In this document: one piece after another, positions 19,578-28,674 of the stretch
Layout: the number at the start of each line of letters is the position of its first letter
How positions within the stretch are numbered: the stretch's first letter is position 1
From: Acidobacterium sp.
GTDB lineage: Bacteria; Acidobacteriota; Terriglobia; Terriglobales; Acidobacteriaceae
NCBI GenBank assembly: GCA_003131625.1
Contig: PKVY01000102.1
Span: 1 to 48,487, forward strand
DNA length: 48,487 nt
Direction of reading: 5' to 3'
Notes under the pieces: model-generated
Seen by the model: the letters and a program-made list of their open reading frames with translations, nothing else
Database searches by the model: none
What the model was told of the DNA's origin: nothing
Translations under genes and position numbers: made by a program

Positions 19578-21020
19578 CTAGTCGCCTTTGGTGATCATGT
19601 GCAGGTAGTCGTACCAGAACTGCACGCCCTTGTAGAACGACGTCTCCGGCAGCCGCTCGTCTTTGCCGTGCGCGCGAACATCGCTCACCTCCAGCTCAAC
19701 CGCCGACCAGTTGTAGGTTGGGATGCCGGCAGCGTTGGTAAAAATGCTGTCCGAAGCTCCGGTGGCCATGTCGGGGATCACCGGCGTTCCCGGCCAGTAG
19801 ACCGCAACCAGCTTCTCGAGAGGCTTCATCACTTCCGGCTGCAGCGCTACGGGCGGCGGTCCCTTCGAGTCGGGTGCGCCACTGTGAATGCCTCCGCCGT
19901 TGTCCACATATTTCACGGTAACCTTCGCATCGGCGAAGATGCGGATCAGATCCTGGCGCACTTCTTCGCGCGAGTGCCCAGGCAGAATGCGGCAATTCAC
20001 ATTGGCCTGCGCCATCTGCGGCAGCGCGTTGTTGGCGTGACCGGCCTGCAGGCGCGTGGCCACGCAGGTGGTGTGAATGACCGAGTTCCACTCCGGCGAA
20101 ACGGAGAGGCGGGCGATTGCGGCCGGATCCGACGTTGCCAGCATCGCTTTGATATCCGCGGCGGTCTGCGCGGGCTCGAGAGTCGCCAGCTTCTCGAAAT
20201 AGGCGCGGGTGATGGCGTTCAGCTCAAAGGGAAACTGATAATTCTGCAGCCGCTGCAGCGCGTCGGCCAGGTGGTAGATCGCGTTATCCGGCACCGGCAG
20301 CGAGCTGTGTCCGCCGGGATTGGTGACCGTGAGCTGGTAGTCGGCATAGAGCTTCTCGCTTGCGTCCACGTCGGCAGAGACGGCTTTGCCATTCTGCAGA
20401 TCGACGCCCCCTCCATCGGGATTGAAGGCGAAGGCCGCTTTCATCAGCTCAGGATGATTGGTCAGGAGCCAGTCGACGCCGTTCGATTGCCCGCCCTCCT
20501 CGTCCGCAGTGAGCGCCAGAATAAGGTCGCGGTCGGGCTTGAAGCCTTCCTTGTAAAACCGAAGAAACGTCGTGACCAGGATCGCGTCGCCATCCTTCAT
20601 GTCCTGGGTGCCGCGGCCGTAGTAGTAGCCGTCCTTCTCGATGAACTGGAACGGATCGGTGGTCCAGTCCTCACGATGTGCTTCGACGACGTCTTCGTGC
20701 CCGATGAAAAGGATCGGCGGATGCGCCCCGGTCCCGCGATAGCGGACCACGAGGTTTTCTTTGCGGTCGTTCGGACCACCCACGAAGATGTCGCTCGCGG
20801 GAAAACCGGCATCGAGAAAGCGCTGTTGCATGGCTTTCGACGCGGCCGTGACGCTGCCCACCGAATCGGTGGAGTTGATCTCGATGAGCTGGCGAAAGAT
20901 GCTGAGCGCCAGCTCTTTGGTCGCGGCATCGGGCGGGGTCCACGCCGGCGCACTCTGCGCCAGGGCGGTGGATGCGGCGACGGTTGCGAAAACAATCAGA
21001 CTTGCGATGCGGTTTCGCAC
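19578..21020 (-). CDS. Secreted M20 family metallopeptidase
   Basis: 480 residues from a GTG start (position 21020) preceded by aggag; the open frame continues upstream but without support. A signal peptide ends near ALAQ. The M20 zinc site is complete: HEDVV (about 124), the bridging Asp in GRGTQDMKDG, the catalytic Glu pair in LTADEEGG, Asp in AFNPDGG, and a late His near DVRAHGKDER. A lid domain (VTNPGGHSSLP) lies between. It likely cleaves peptides or N-acyl amino acids in the periplasm. Convergent with the racemase-like gene and divergent from the GH20 gene. Confidence 0.92.
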   Translation of the reverse strand: MRNRIASLIVFATVAASTALAQSAPAWTPPDAATKELALSIFRQLIEINSTDSVGSVTAASKAMQQRFLDAGFPASDIFVGGPNDRKENLVVRYRGTGAHPPILFIGHEDVVEAHREDWTTDPFQFIEKDGYYYGRGTQDMKDGDAILVTTFLRFYKEGFKPDRDLILALTADEEGGQSNGVDWLLTNHPELMKAAFAFNPDGGGVDLQNGKAVSADVDASEKLYADYQLTVTNPGGHSSLPVPDNAIYHLADALQRLQNYQFPFELNAITRAYFEKLATLEPAQTAADIKAMLATSDPAAIARLSVSPEWNSVIHTTCVATRLQAGHANNALPQMAQANVNCRILPGHSREEVRQDLIRIFADAKVTVKYVDNGGGIHSGAPDSKGPPPVALQPEVMKPLEKLVAVYWPGTPVIPDMATGASDSIFTNAAGIPTYNWSAVELEVSDVRAHGKDERLPETSFYKGVQFWYDYLHMITKGD

Positions 21021-21152
21021 GAGGTTCGCTCCTGTTGTGAGTGAAGAGCCAAGGTAACAGATTGTCGCGGAAACCGCTCTGGGGTGGCGAGTCGCCCTGG
21101 CGCGGAAATCGGCAATTGCGTAAGCTGTTCGCTGGACGCAGTGAGGTGTTGG

Positions 21153-23207
21153 ATGAATTGGAATGGATGGGCGCGTGGAGCGATTTGGCCGATGATGTCC
21201 GGAGCGGTGCTGATGGGGGCGGTGCTGGCGCAACCTGCGGCCATGTCTCAATCTCAATTTGTGAATACCCTCATGCCCCAGCCGGCGCAGCTCACGGTGA
21301 GCAGCGGCGGGCTGGACATTGCGCACGGCGTCAGCATCAGTCTCGACAAGTTCCACGACGATCGCCTCGACAACGCCATCACATGGTTTCGCGAGCGATT
21401 GCAGACTCAAACAGGAACGATGATGCAGGCTGGGGCGGCCTCGATCGTCATTTCCGTCGATGGCCCCGGGCAGGCCGTTCAGGGTCTGGATGAAGACGAG
21501 AGCTACACGCTCGACATCACGGCGCAGGGCGCCCATCTGCACGCGGCGACCGATGTGGGCGCGATGCGCGGACTGGAAACGCTGCTGCAGCTCGTACAGT
21601 CCGACGGTCATGGCTTCTGGCTGCCCCTGGTTTCCATTCAGGATGCGCCGCGATTCAAATGGCGGGGGCTCATGATCGACTGCTCCCGGCATTTTGAGCC
21701 GGTGGGCGTGATCGAACGCACTCTGGACGCAATGGCCGCCGTGAAGATGAATGTCTTCCACTGGCACCTGAGCGACGATCAGGGCTTCCGCATCGAAAGC
21801 AAAATCTATCCGAAGCTCACCGGGATGGGTTCTGACGGCCAGTTCTACACGCAGGAGCAGGCCAGGGAAGTCGTCGCCTACGCGAGTGGCCTTGGCATCC
21901 GCGTGGTGCCTGAGTTCGACATGCCGGGCCACAGCACCTCGTGGGTGGTCGGCTATCCGGATCTGGCGAGCGCGCCGGGGCCGTTCACCATCGAGCGCCA
22001 CTTCGGCGTTTTCGATCCGGTCATGGATCCAACCCGTGAAACCACCTACGCCTTCCTCGACAAATTCATCGGTGAAATGGCCGACATCTTCCCCGATGCT
22101 TACATGCACATCGGCGGCGACGAGAACAACGGCGTCGAATGGAAGAAGAATCCGCGCATCCAGGCCTTCATGCACGAACACAATCTGAAGGACACCGCCG
22201 CCCTCCAGGCATATTTCAACCAGAAACTGTTACAAATCCTGAAGAAGCACGGAAAGCAGATGATCGGCTGGGATGAGGTGCTCACGCCCGATCTGCCGAA
22301 GGACGTCGTGGTGCAGTCGTGGCGCGGGGTTGATTCGCTGGCGGCCGGGGCAAAGCAGGGGTACAGCGGGATTCTTTCCGCAGGCTACTATCTCGACCAC
22401 ATGGATCCGGCGTCGGAACACTACAGCGTCGATCCCCTGCCGGCGAACAGCGGCCTGTCTCCGGAGCAGGCGGCGCGTATTTGGGGCGGCGAAGCGTGCA
22501 GCTGGGACGAATATGTCGAACCGCGTACCATCGACTCGCGCATCTGGCCACGGACGGCGGCCATCGCGGAGCGCCTGTGGTCCCCACGCAGCGTGAACAG
22601 CGAAGATGACATGTACCGGCGTCTCGGGGTCGAGTCGCTGCGCCTCGAAGAGCTGGGGCTGACGCATATTTCGCAGGAAGAAGCCAGCCTCCGCGCCCTG
22701 GCGGGAACCCAGCAGATCGATCCACTGCGATCGCTGGCCGCGGTGCTGGAACCGGTGGACTTCGACACGCGCTCGCATTGGGCGGAGACGCATGGCGTCA
22801 CCACGCTCAGCCCGCTCAATCAGCTGGTGGACGCTTTGCCGCCTGACCCGCCGTCGCGGCACGACTTTGGCGACCTGGTGAGCACGTACCTCGAGGACCC
22901 GGTGGCGCACCCCGAAGAGGAAGCGGCGCTCGCGGCGACTTTCCGTTCATGGTCGGCGTCTCCGGAGCTGATGGATCTCCTGTCCGGCTCGCCCCAGCTT
23001 GCCGAGGCCCTGCCCCGTGCGCAGCAACTCACCGAGTTGGGCACGCTTGGCCTCGAAGCGCTGAACGATCTGTCCTCGGGCGTGCCGGCCGCACCCGGAT
23101 GGAAGGCGCAGAAGCTGGCCATTCTGGACGATGCTGAAAAGCCCGTGGCGTTGACGCGCTTCACCGTGCTCAAGCCGCTCCGGGATCTGGTGAATGAAGT
23201 GAAGTGA
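21153..23207 (+). CDS. Beta-N-acetylhexosaminidase, GH20 family
   Basis: About 684 residues with a signal peptide (ending near PAAMSQ). A GH20b-like N-domain precedes the catalytic barrel: FHWHLSDDQGFRIESK, VVPEFDMPGHSTSW and the catalytic pair Asp323-Glu324 in HIGGDENNGVEW; Trp residues in IGWDEVL, WRGVDSL and IWGGEACSWDEY line the sugar pocket. It removes terminal GlcNAc or GalNAc from glycans in the periplasm or outside, suiting chitin or peptidoglycan scavenging. The start at 21153 is chosen because it directly begins the signal peptide after gaggtg; a longer open frame begins at 21084. The last 170 residues form a C-terminal domain. Confidence 0.93.
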   Translation: MNWNGWARGAIWPMMSGAVLMGAVLAQPAAMSQSQFVNTLMPQPAQLTVSSGGLDIAHGVSISLDKFHDDRLDNAITWFRERLQTQTGTMMQAGAASIVISVDGPGQAVQGLDEDESYTLDITAQGAHLHAATDVGAMRGLETLLQLVQSDGHGFWLPLVSIQDAPRFKWRGLMIDCSRHFEPVGVIERTLDAMAAVKMNVFHWHLSDDQGFRIESKIYPKLTGMGSDGQFYTQEQAREVVAYASGLGIRVVPEFDMPGHSTSWVVGYPDLASAPGPFTIERHFGVFDPVMDPTRETTYAFLDKFIGEMADIFPDAYMHIGGDENNGVEWKKNPRIQAFMHEHNLKDTAALQAYFNQKLLQILKKHGKQMIGWDEVLTPDLPKDVVVQSWRGVDSLAAGAKQGYSGILSAGYYLDHMDPASEHYSVDPLPANSGLSPEQAARIWGGEACSWDEYVEPRTIDSRIWPRTAAIAERLWSPRSVNSEDDMYRRLGVESLRLEELGLTHISQEEASLRALAGTQQIDPLRSLAAVLEPVDFDTRSHWAETHGVTTLSPLNQLVDALPPDPPSRHDFGDLVSTYLEDPVAHPEEEAALAATFRSWSASPELMDLLSGSPQLAEALPRAQQLTELGTLGLEALNDLSSGVPAAPGWKAQKLAILDDAEKPVALTRFTVLKPLRDLVNEVK

Positions 23208-23286
23208 AACAGGCAATAGAAAAGCAGCCGGGGCATCGACCTCTGACCGAGATGGCGCGAGCGCATCGAATGCTAACGTGGAAGTG

Positions 23287-23910
23287 ATGCGCGCAATCGA
23301 TCCAGCCCAGCACCCCGTCCCGGACATTTACAAACTGATGATCGGCGTGATCGTACCCCGGCCGATCGCCTTCGTCTCTACGCTCGACGCGGCGGGGACG
23401 AGAAACCTTGCGCCATTCAGCTACTTCACGGCCTGCAGCACGAATCCGCCGGTGGTGTGCTTCTGCACGGCGATCCGTTCGGGGCCGCTATCGCAAAAGG
23501 ACACTCTGCGCAACGTGATGGCCACGGGGGAGTTTGTGGTGAACATCGTGTCGGAGGAGTTCGCCGCACAGATGAACCTGTGCTCCGCCGAAGTGCCACC
23601 GGACGTGGATGAGTTCGCACTGTCGGGGCTGACGCCGCTCCCCAGCGAGTTGGTGAAACCGCCGCGCGTAGCCGAAAGCAAGGCGCAGATGGAGTGCCGC
23701 CTGCGCCAGATCGTCCACGTAAGCGACAAACCGGGCGGCGGCAGCCTGGTGCTCGGCGAGGTGGTGCGCTTCCACGTGCTGGAGAGTGTCCTGCTCGACG
23801 GCTTCCGGATCGATCAGGACAAGCTGAACGCGATCGGCAGGATGGGCGGGCCGACCTACGTGCGCACGCACGATCGCTTCGACATGCCGCGGCCGAAGAA
23901 CAGCCAGTAG
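23287..23910 (+). CDS. Flavin reductase-like (FMN-binding) family protein
   Basis: 207 residues (GTG at 23278 is an alternative start). The N-terminus DIYKLMIGVIVPRPIAFVSTLDAAGTRNLAPFSYFTACSTNPP is the hallmark of the flavin-reductase-like split-barrel family that binds FMN; residues about 90-105 give FVVNIVSEEFAAQMN and the tail ends GGPTYVRTHDRF. Probably an NAD(P)H:flavin oxidoreductase or oxidase partner; physiological acceptor unknown. The TAG stop is embedded in agccagt heptamers, and the gene is convergent with mnmA. Confidence 0.88.
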   Translation: MRAIDPAQHPVPDIYKLMIGVIVPRPIAFVSTLDAAGTRNLAPFSYFTACSTNPPVVCFCTAIRSGPLSQKDTLRNVMATGEFVVNIVSEEFAAQMNLCSAEVPPDVDEFALSGLTPLPSELVKPPRVAESKAQMECRLRQIVHVSDKPGGGSLVLGEVVRFHVLESVLLDGFRIDQDKLNAIGRMGGPTYVRTHDRFDMPRPKNSQ

Positions 23911-24008
23911 CCAGTAGCATGGGAATTGGAGAGGCCCGCAATTCTTGCCTTCTCGCAGTCGCCTTTCGCTACTCGCTACTGCTGCAGTCAGCAGGCTGCA
24001 GGCTCTCA
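23902..24008. repeat. Heptamer tracts between convergent genes
   Basis: The first tract (23902-23918) is agccagt, agccagt, agc, running through the stop codon of the flavin-reductase gene. The second (about 23959-24008) segments into cgccttt, cgctact, cgctact, gctgcag, tcagcag, gctgcag, gctctca and runs into the mnmA stop. The space between is short and carries no terminator I can see. Confidence 0.65.
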
Positions 24009-25115
24009 GACGATCCATCCCCCGCCCACGACTTCGTCACCGTCATAGAAGACAGCCGCCTGACCGGGCGTGACGGCGCGCTGTGGCTCATCGAAGACGG
24101 CCTCGACCTCGTCGGGACCGGCGCTGCGGATCGTGGCCCACGCGGGCTCGTGACGGTGGCGAATCTTCGCGCGAACACGCATCGTATCGCGAAGCTCCGC
24201 AATGGAAACCCAGTTCAGATCGCGCGCGCGCAGCGTCTTCGTGGTCGCTTCGGCGTCGGAGCCGACGGTCACGCGATGGCTGGCGTTGTCGATCTGAATC
24301 ACGTAGAGCGGATCGGGCGACGCCACGCCGAGCCCCTTGCGCTGGCCGACAGTGAAGTTGTGAACGCCGCTGTGGTGGCCGATGACCTCGCCGTCAGTCG
24401 AGACCAGCTCACCGGCGGTGTCAGGAATCTCCTCGCCCTGCTCGTCGAGATACGCGCTGATGAACTTCTTGTAGTCGCCGCCGGGGATGAAGCAAATCTC
24501 CTGCGAATCCGGCTTCACAGCAATAGCGAGACCGCGCTGCGCCGCAATCTCCCGCACCTCGGCCTTGCGATAGCCGCCCAGCGGAAACAGCGTCCGCGCA
24601 AGCTGCTCCTGGGTCAGGCCGAACAGAAAATACGTCTGGTCCTTGGCTTGGTCAACAGGCCGGCTCAGGATCCAGCGATCGCGCGCCGGGTCGTACTCGT
24701 TGCGCGCGTAATGTCCGGTCGCGATGCGGTCCGCGCCGATCTGGCGCGCGCGCACCAGCAGTTGATCGAACTTGAGATGGTTGTTGCAGAGCGAGCACGG
24801 GATCGGTGTGCGCCCGTTCAGATACTCCTGCACGAAGGGCCGCACCACATCCTGCTCGAACCGCTCCTCCTCGTTGACCACGTAGTACGGGATGCCCAGC
24901 GCCTCCGCAACGTGGCGCGCGTCATACACATCATCCAGAGAGCAGCAGCGGCCGACGACCTGCTCGGGCATGCCCTCCTTGCCCGCCAGTCGGCGCTGGT
25001 TCCAAAGCTGGAGCGTCAGGCCGACAAGGTCGTAGCCCTCCGCGCGCAGCATGGCCGCGACGGTCGACGAGTCGACCCCGCCCGACATAGCAACGGCAAT
25101 GGTGTTGTCGAGCAT
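24006..25115 (-). CDS. mnmA: tRNA-specific 2-thiouridylase
   Basis: 369 residues, normal length. The PP-loop is AMSGGVDSS (residues 9-17) and binds ATP. Catalytic cysteines are Cys110 in PCSLCNNHLKF and Cys208 in SQEICFIPGGDY, matching the pair that takes persulfide sulfur and forms the disulfide. GHYARN, AKDQTYFLF and LFPLGGYRKAEVR are further family motifs. It thiolates U34 of tRNA-Lys, -Glu and -Gln. It lies 205 bases downstream of the uronate operon on the same strand, separated by repeat DNA, and is probably transcribed separately. Confidence 0.96.
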   Translation of the reverse strand: MLDNTIAVAMSGGVDSSTVAAMLRAEGYDLVGLTLQLWNQRRLAGKEGMPEQVVGRCCSLDDVYDARHVAEALGIPYYVVNEEERFEQDVVRPFVQEYLNGRTPIPCSLCNNHLKFDQLLVRARQIGADRIATGHYARNEYDPARDRWILSRPVDQAKDQTYFLFGLTQEQLARTLFPLGGYRKAEVREIAAQRGLAIAVKPDSQEICFIPGGDYKKFISAYLDEQGEEIPDTAGELVSTDGEVIGHHSGVHNFTVGQRKGLGVASPDPLYVIQIDNASHRVTVGSDAEATTKTLRARDLNWVSIAELRDTMRVRAKIRHRHEPAWATIRSAGPDEVEAVFDEPQRAVTPGQAAVFYDGDEVVGGGWIV

Positions 25116-25127
25116 GCTCCTGCTTCT

Positions 25128-25320
25128 AGTTTAGCTAAACGCGTAGCCACAAGCGTTAAGTGAAGGACCTTTAGCGAAAGCCGGTCGGCGAAAAGCGCTC
25201 AGAGCCACCTTGCTAATCGTTCTTCGCCAAAAGCCTCCTGCTAAACGTCCTTTGCCAACCGTCATCCTGCACGCAACCCGCGGCGGCCTGCTGGCTGCAG
25301 GCTGCGGGCTACCGGCTCTC
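25128..25320. repeat. Tandem and inverted repeats with 7- and 28-base period
   Basis: Two 28-base units beginning tgctaatcgttctt and tgctaaacgtcctt follow each other (about 25210-25267), and a related sequence in inverted orientation (ctttagcgaaagccgg, about 25170) precedes them. The last part near the SDR stop is a heptamer tract ggctgca, ggctgcg, ggctacc, ggctctc (about 25292-25320) that abuts the TAA. It fills the gap between mnmA and the uronate operon and holds no gene. Confidence 0.6.
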
Positions 25321-26097
25321 TTACTGGTTCACACCGCTCGCCAAAAATCCGCCGTCGACGACCAGCACCTGGCCGGTGACGAACGAGGCCGCGTCGGAGG
25401 CGAGATAGACGGCCGCACCGACGACTTCCTCCGTCTTGCCGAAGCGGTTCATGGGCGTGCGCATCAGCAGTTCCTGGCCACGCGGCGTGTTGTCGAGCAG
25501 ATCGGCGTTCAGCGCCGTGCGAAAAACGCCCGGTGCGATGGCATTGACCAGCACGCCTTTTTTCGACCACTCGACCGCAAGCGAGCGCGTGAGCGACGCA
25601 ACCGCGGCTTTGCTGGCGGCGTAGGCAGCGACTTCGCTGAGAGCGACAAACGAATTCAGCGACGCGATGTTGATGATGCGCCCGTAGCCGCGCTCCAGCA
25701 TGTGCGCGCCAAAGACCTGGCAGGCGCGCAGCGTGCCGGTCAGGTTCGTATCAATGATGTCCTTCCAATCGTCCTCAGGAAAAGTCAGCGTGGGAGCGCG
25801 CTTGATCTTGCCCGCGCTGTTGACGAGGATGTCGACCTTGCCGAAATGCGCGACGGATTCGTTGAGAAGGCGCTGCAGGGAGCTTCGATCCTGCATGTCG
25901 CAGGTGAGGCGCAGGGTTTTGCGACCGCGCGCTTCGATTTCCGCGGCGGTTGCGTCCACCTGCTCCTGGCGGCGCGCCGAAGCGACCACATCGGCGCCCG
26001 ATTCGGCCAAGCCAAGGCTGATGGCGCGCCCAATGCCCGAGGTTCCCCCAACCACAACGGCAGTTTTTCCGGTCAATTGCAAAGAGGCGAGGCTCAC
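25321..26097 (-). CDS. SDR oxidoreductase, probable uronate/aldonate 5-dehydrogenase
   Basis: 258 residues, classical short-chain dehydrogenase: cofactor motif GGTSGIGRAIS (about 17-27), NSAGKIKR, and the active site Ser-Tyr-Lys in INIASLNSFVALSEVAAYAASKAA. The length and INIASLNSF region resemble the gluconate 5-dehydrogenase / KduD group. Fructuronate is the 5-keto form of mannonate, so this enzyme could supply the reduction step that follows UxaC and UxaE; no UxaB or UxuB is present here. It is the last gene of the operon, overlapping uxaE by 4 bases (ATGA type). The function is inference from context. Confidence 0.85.
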   Translation of the reverse strand: MSLASLQLTGKTAVVVGGTSGIGRAISLGLAESGADVVASARRQEQVDATAAEIEARGRKTLRLTCDMQDRSSLQRLLNESVAHFGKVDILVNSAGKIKRAPTLTFPEDDWKDIIDTNLTGTLRACQVFGAHMLERGYGRIINIASLNSFVALSEVAAYAASKAAVASLTRSLAVEWSKKGVLVNAIAPGVFRTALNADLLDNTPRGQELLMRTPMNRFGKTEEVVGAAVYLASDAASFVTGQVLVVDGGFLASGVNQ

Positions 26098-27386
26098 TTG
26101 GCCTCCGCGTGTTCGAGCTGAGCAACCGGCGAGGGCTTGCCGAGGAACACCGGCGCGATGTGCCGGTCGTACAGATTTTCCGTTACGTTTTTCGCAATCA
26201 CCTTTTCATTGGCCTCCAGCAGGCGCAGATACCGGTCGCCCATTTTCGCGGCAACCTTGAATCCTACATGCAAGAGCTGGCGCAGGCTGCTGTTGTAGGC
26301 CGGCGAATGAGGATCGTGGCGCAGCGCCGAGGTGAATTGATCCGACGTCCATATCGCAACCGTTGCCGGCGCCGGCAACTTTGCCGGGTCGATGTCGATC
26401 ACCGACGCGTAGGGAGCGCACAGTTCCTCGCGATGCGCGTACGCTTCCGCATAAATCTCCTTCGCCAGCGCGAGGCCGTCGCCGCCGGCTTCCGCGAGGC
26501 CGATGATCTCCTCGAGCCACGTGGTCCCGGCGGTCTTCAGGTGAACGCCGGACTTCTTCGTCGTCTCGTAAATGGCCGGATAGATGGAGAACTTGTCGCT
26601 GCCCGAGTGAATGCTGAGCTTGAGATTCTTGGGGAGCCCGAAATTGCTCACGGCCCAGGCGATCGCCGCCACGTCGAGCGCCATCTCCCGCCGGAACTGC
26701 GCGACGTTGCCCACGTAACCGACGCCCTTGTTGAACCGCCCCGTAAATTTCGGCGCGATGGTCTGGACGGGAATCCCCTCATCGGCAATCGCGGCCAGGA
26801 TGATCAGCAACTCGGCCGGTGTTTGTGCCGCGTCCGTCTCGTCCATCGAGACCTCTGCGATGAAATTCCCCTTCCCCTTCGCAGCTTCAATCTTGCGATA
26901 GACCTTCCCCGCCTCTTCCACGGCAAACAGGAATTTCCCGGCCGTCGCGCGCAGCAACTCGGGCGTAATCTCGATGGCCTCACCCACCCCTTCCAGACAC
27001 AGCGTTCCCGCCAGCCCGGCGCGCTGCCTGACGAATTTCTCAATCGCCGAAGACGACGCCGGCTTTCCAATGGCGTCGGCCACATCGATGGTGTAGAAAT
27101 CGCACGACGCGAGAAAGCGATCGACCGTCGTTAGATTGATGTGGTCGGCATCGCGGAAGTACGGCTTCTTCCACCCCAGCGCCTTCACCGCGGCGTCCGC
27201 CGCAACGCGTGTTTGCGACGGCTCCGAGCCGATGATGTTGTGCTCTCGATTCGATTTGTTCCAGACCGGGATCACTTCCACTCCCGCGCGCGCCGCCTCG
27301 ATGCATGCCTGCAGCTGCGCTTTGGCCTGATGAGCAAATCGATCGCCCACGCCAATGGAATACTTGCCGAGTTCGAGTTCGCTCAT
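26094..27386 (-). CDS. uxaE: Tagaturonate epimerase
   Basis: About 430 residues. The protein has the UxaE family character: LGKYSIGVGDRFAHQAKAQL at the N-terminus, HNIIGSEPSQTRVAAD, the metal-binding-type ADHINLTTVDRF, the motifs IAPKFTGRFNKGVGYVGN and LSIHSGSDKFSIYP, and a Lys-Thr-Ala-Gly-Thr-Thr-Trp region. Family members interconvert D-tagaturonate and D-fructuronate, joining galacturonate to the glucuronate branch and replacing UxaB/UxaA. The SD gaggag allows ATG 27392 or 27386; the second has better spacing. It sits 13 bases after the LarA-like gene and overlaps the SDR by 4. Confidence 0.88.
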   Translation of the reverse strand: MSELELGKYSIGVGDRFAHQAKAQLQACIEAARAGVEVIPVWNKSNREHNIIGSEPSQTRVAADAAVKALGWKKPYFRDADHINLTTVDRFLASCDFYTIDVADAIGKPASSSAIEKFVRQRAGLAGTLCLEGVGEAIEITPELLRATAGKFLFAVEEAGKVYRKIEAAKGKGNFIAEVSMDETDAAQTPAELLIILAAIADEGIPVQTIAPKFTGRFNKGVGYVGNVAQFRREMALDVAAIAWAVSNFGLPKNLKLSIHSGSDKFSIYPAIYETTKKSGVHLKTAGTTWLEEIIGLAEAGGDGLALAKEIYAEAYAHREELCAPYASVIDIDPAKLPAPATVAIWTSDQFTSALRHDPHSPAYNSSLRQLLHVGFKVAAKMGDRYLRLLEANEKVIAKNVTENLYDRHIAPVFLGKPSPVAQLEHAEAK

Positions 27387-27399
27387 CGTCATACTCTCC

Positions 27400-28674
27400 T
27401 CAGTTTTTGAAACGATCACGATGCGCCCAGAGTCCCAGTCCGGGGTTCGCGACAAAGAAAATCTCTTCGCCACCGACGGTATTAAATCCGTGCGCGAGCT
27501 TCGCCGGGTCGTAACGCCGCAGCATCTCGCCCAGATCCCCGTACGCGAAGCCGACCCCTTCCACTTCCTCGTGCGTCAGGTGTCCCGGGCACCAGGTGAT
27601 GGTGAAGCGCCCCTCGGACGAGCCGTGAATCAGATGGGCCGCCGCGCTCAGGTCAGCGGCCAGATCGGCATTCTTCGCGACGGCATCAAGCGTTGCAGGC
27701 GTCCCGCGATAACCATATTTGCGAATCAACCCATCGATGGTGCGATCCTCGCCGAATTCCTTCACCGCCGGCGCCAGAATGATCAGTTCCGCGCCGTCCG
27801 CCAGCGCCATCCGCGTGCGATAGACGGCCTTGTTGCCCAGCCACGTGCTGTGGAACTCCTGGGGATCGAGATAGACCACCGCCTTGCGCAAAGGCTCGTC
27901 CAGCATTTCAAAATTCACCTTGACGCTGAGCTCAGCGGCGCGGACGAAGCACTCCGCGTCATCGCCGATGAAAACCCCGCGCGTCGCCAGGCCGCCGTCC
28001 ACCGCGCGTCCCACAACGGTCTGCACATAGACGATCGGCAAGTTCTTGAGGAAGCGATCCGCAGCGTAGTTCAGCACCCGGCGCACCGGGTTATCCGCGC
28101 GGCCCATGATGCGCTCCATGCCGTAGACCGCACCGAGATAGTGGCTGCGATTGATCCCTTCGCGACCCCCGGTTCCCACCAGAATGTTCTTGTTGTAGTT
28201 CGCCATCCCGATCACTTCGTGCGGCACCACCTGGCCGACGGAAAGGATCAGGTCAAAGTCTCCCGCGAGAAGAAGCCGGTTGACCTGTGCGGGCCAGGAG
28301 AAGTTCAGCTTCCCTTCCGACTGCTCGCAAATAAAAGCCGCCGGCACTTCGCCGATGGTTTCGATGTCCGTTCGCCAGTTGTGGATGTGAAAAAGCTCCT
28401 GCGGAACGTCACCGAACATCCGCGTCAGCTGCGCGAACGACATGGCCGCGTGAGTTCCCAGCGCAGGCAGCACCGCTGTCAGGCGATCACCGTAAAATTC
28501 CCACGCAAACTGCGTCAACTCGCCCGCTCGCGAATGTAACCGGGTAATGTCGGGCGGAACCACAAGAACGCGCCGCCGCTCGCCCAGCTTGCCGAGAGCC
28601 TCGAACAGCAGAGACTTCAACTCCGAGCCGCCAATTTCCAGGTCGGCGCCGCCGCGAGCAACGTAGAGGCTCAT
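27400..28674 (-). CDS. LarA-like nickel-pincer racemase/epimerase family protein
   Basis: 424 residues of the LarA (DUF2088) family. The pattern is complete: PPDITRLHSRAG (Asp42, Arg45), LGTHAAM (His75), PHEVIG (His152) and NKNILVGTGG (Lys162). The His-Lys spacing of 10 equals that of LarA His174 and Lys184, the ligand and tether of the nickel-pincer nucleotide. LarA racemises lactate; homologues act on other 2-hydroxyacids, including sugar acids. In this operon a sugar-acid 2-epimerase is the best guess, for example mannonate to gluconate. The cofactor genes larB, larC and larE are not in this window. It overlaps the MFS gene by 4 bases. Confidence 0.85.
   Translation of the reverse strand: MSLYVARGGADLEIGGSELKSLLFEALGKLGERRRVLVVPPDITRLHSRAGELTQFAWEFYGDRLTAVLPALGTHAAMSFAQLTRMFGDVPQELFHIHNWRTDIETIGEVPAAFICEQSEGKLNFSWPAQVNRLLLAGDFDLILSVGQVVPHEVIGMANYNKNILVGTGGREGINRSHYLGAVYGMERIMGRADNPVRRVLNYAADRFLKNLPIVYVQTVVGRAVDGGLATRGVFIGDDAECFVRAAELSVKVNFEMLDEPLRKAVVYLDPQEFHSTWLGNKAVYRTRMALADGAELIILAPAVKEFGEDRTIDGLIRKYGYRGTPATLDAVAKNADLAADLSAAAHLIHGSSEGRFTITWCPGHLTHEEVEGVGFAYGDLGEMLRRYDPAKLAHGFNTVGGEEIFFVANPGLGLWAHRDRFKN

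Noticed and set aside
21021..22181. Upstream extension of the M20 peptidase gene
   Set aside because: It lies opposite the GH20 gene, and the signal peptide starts at 21020 with a good SD.
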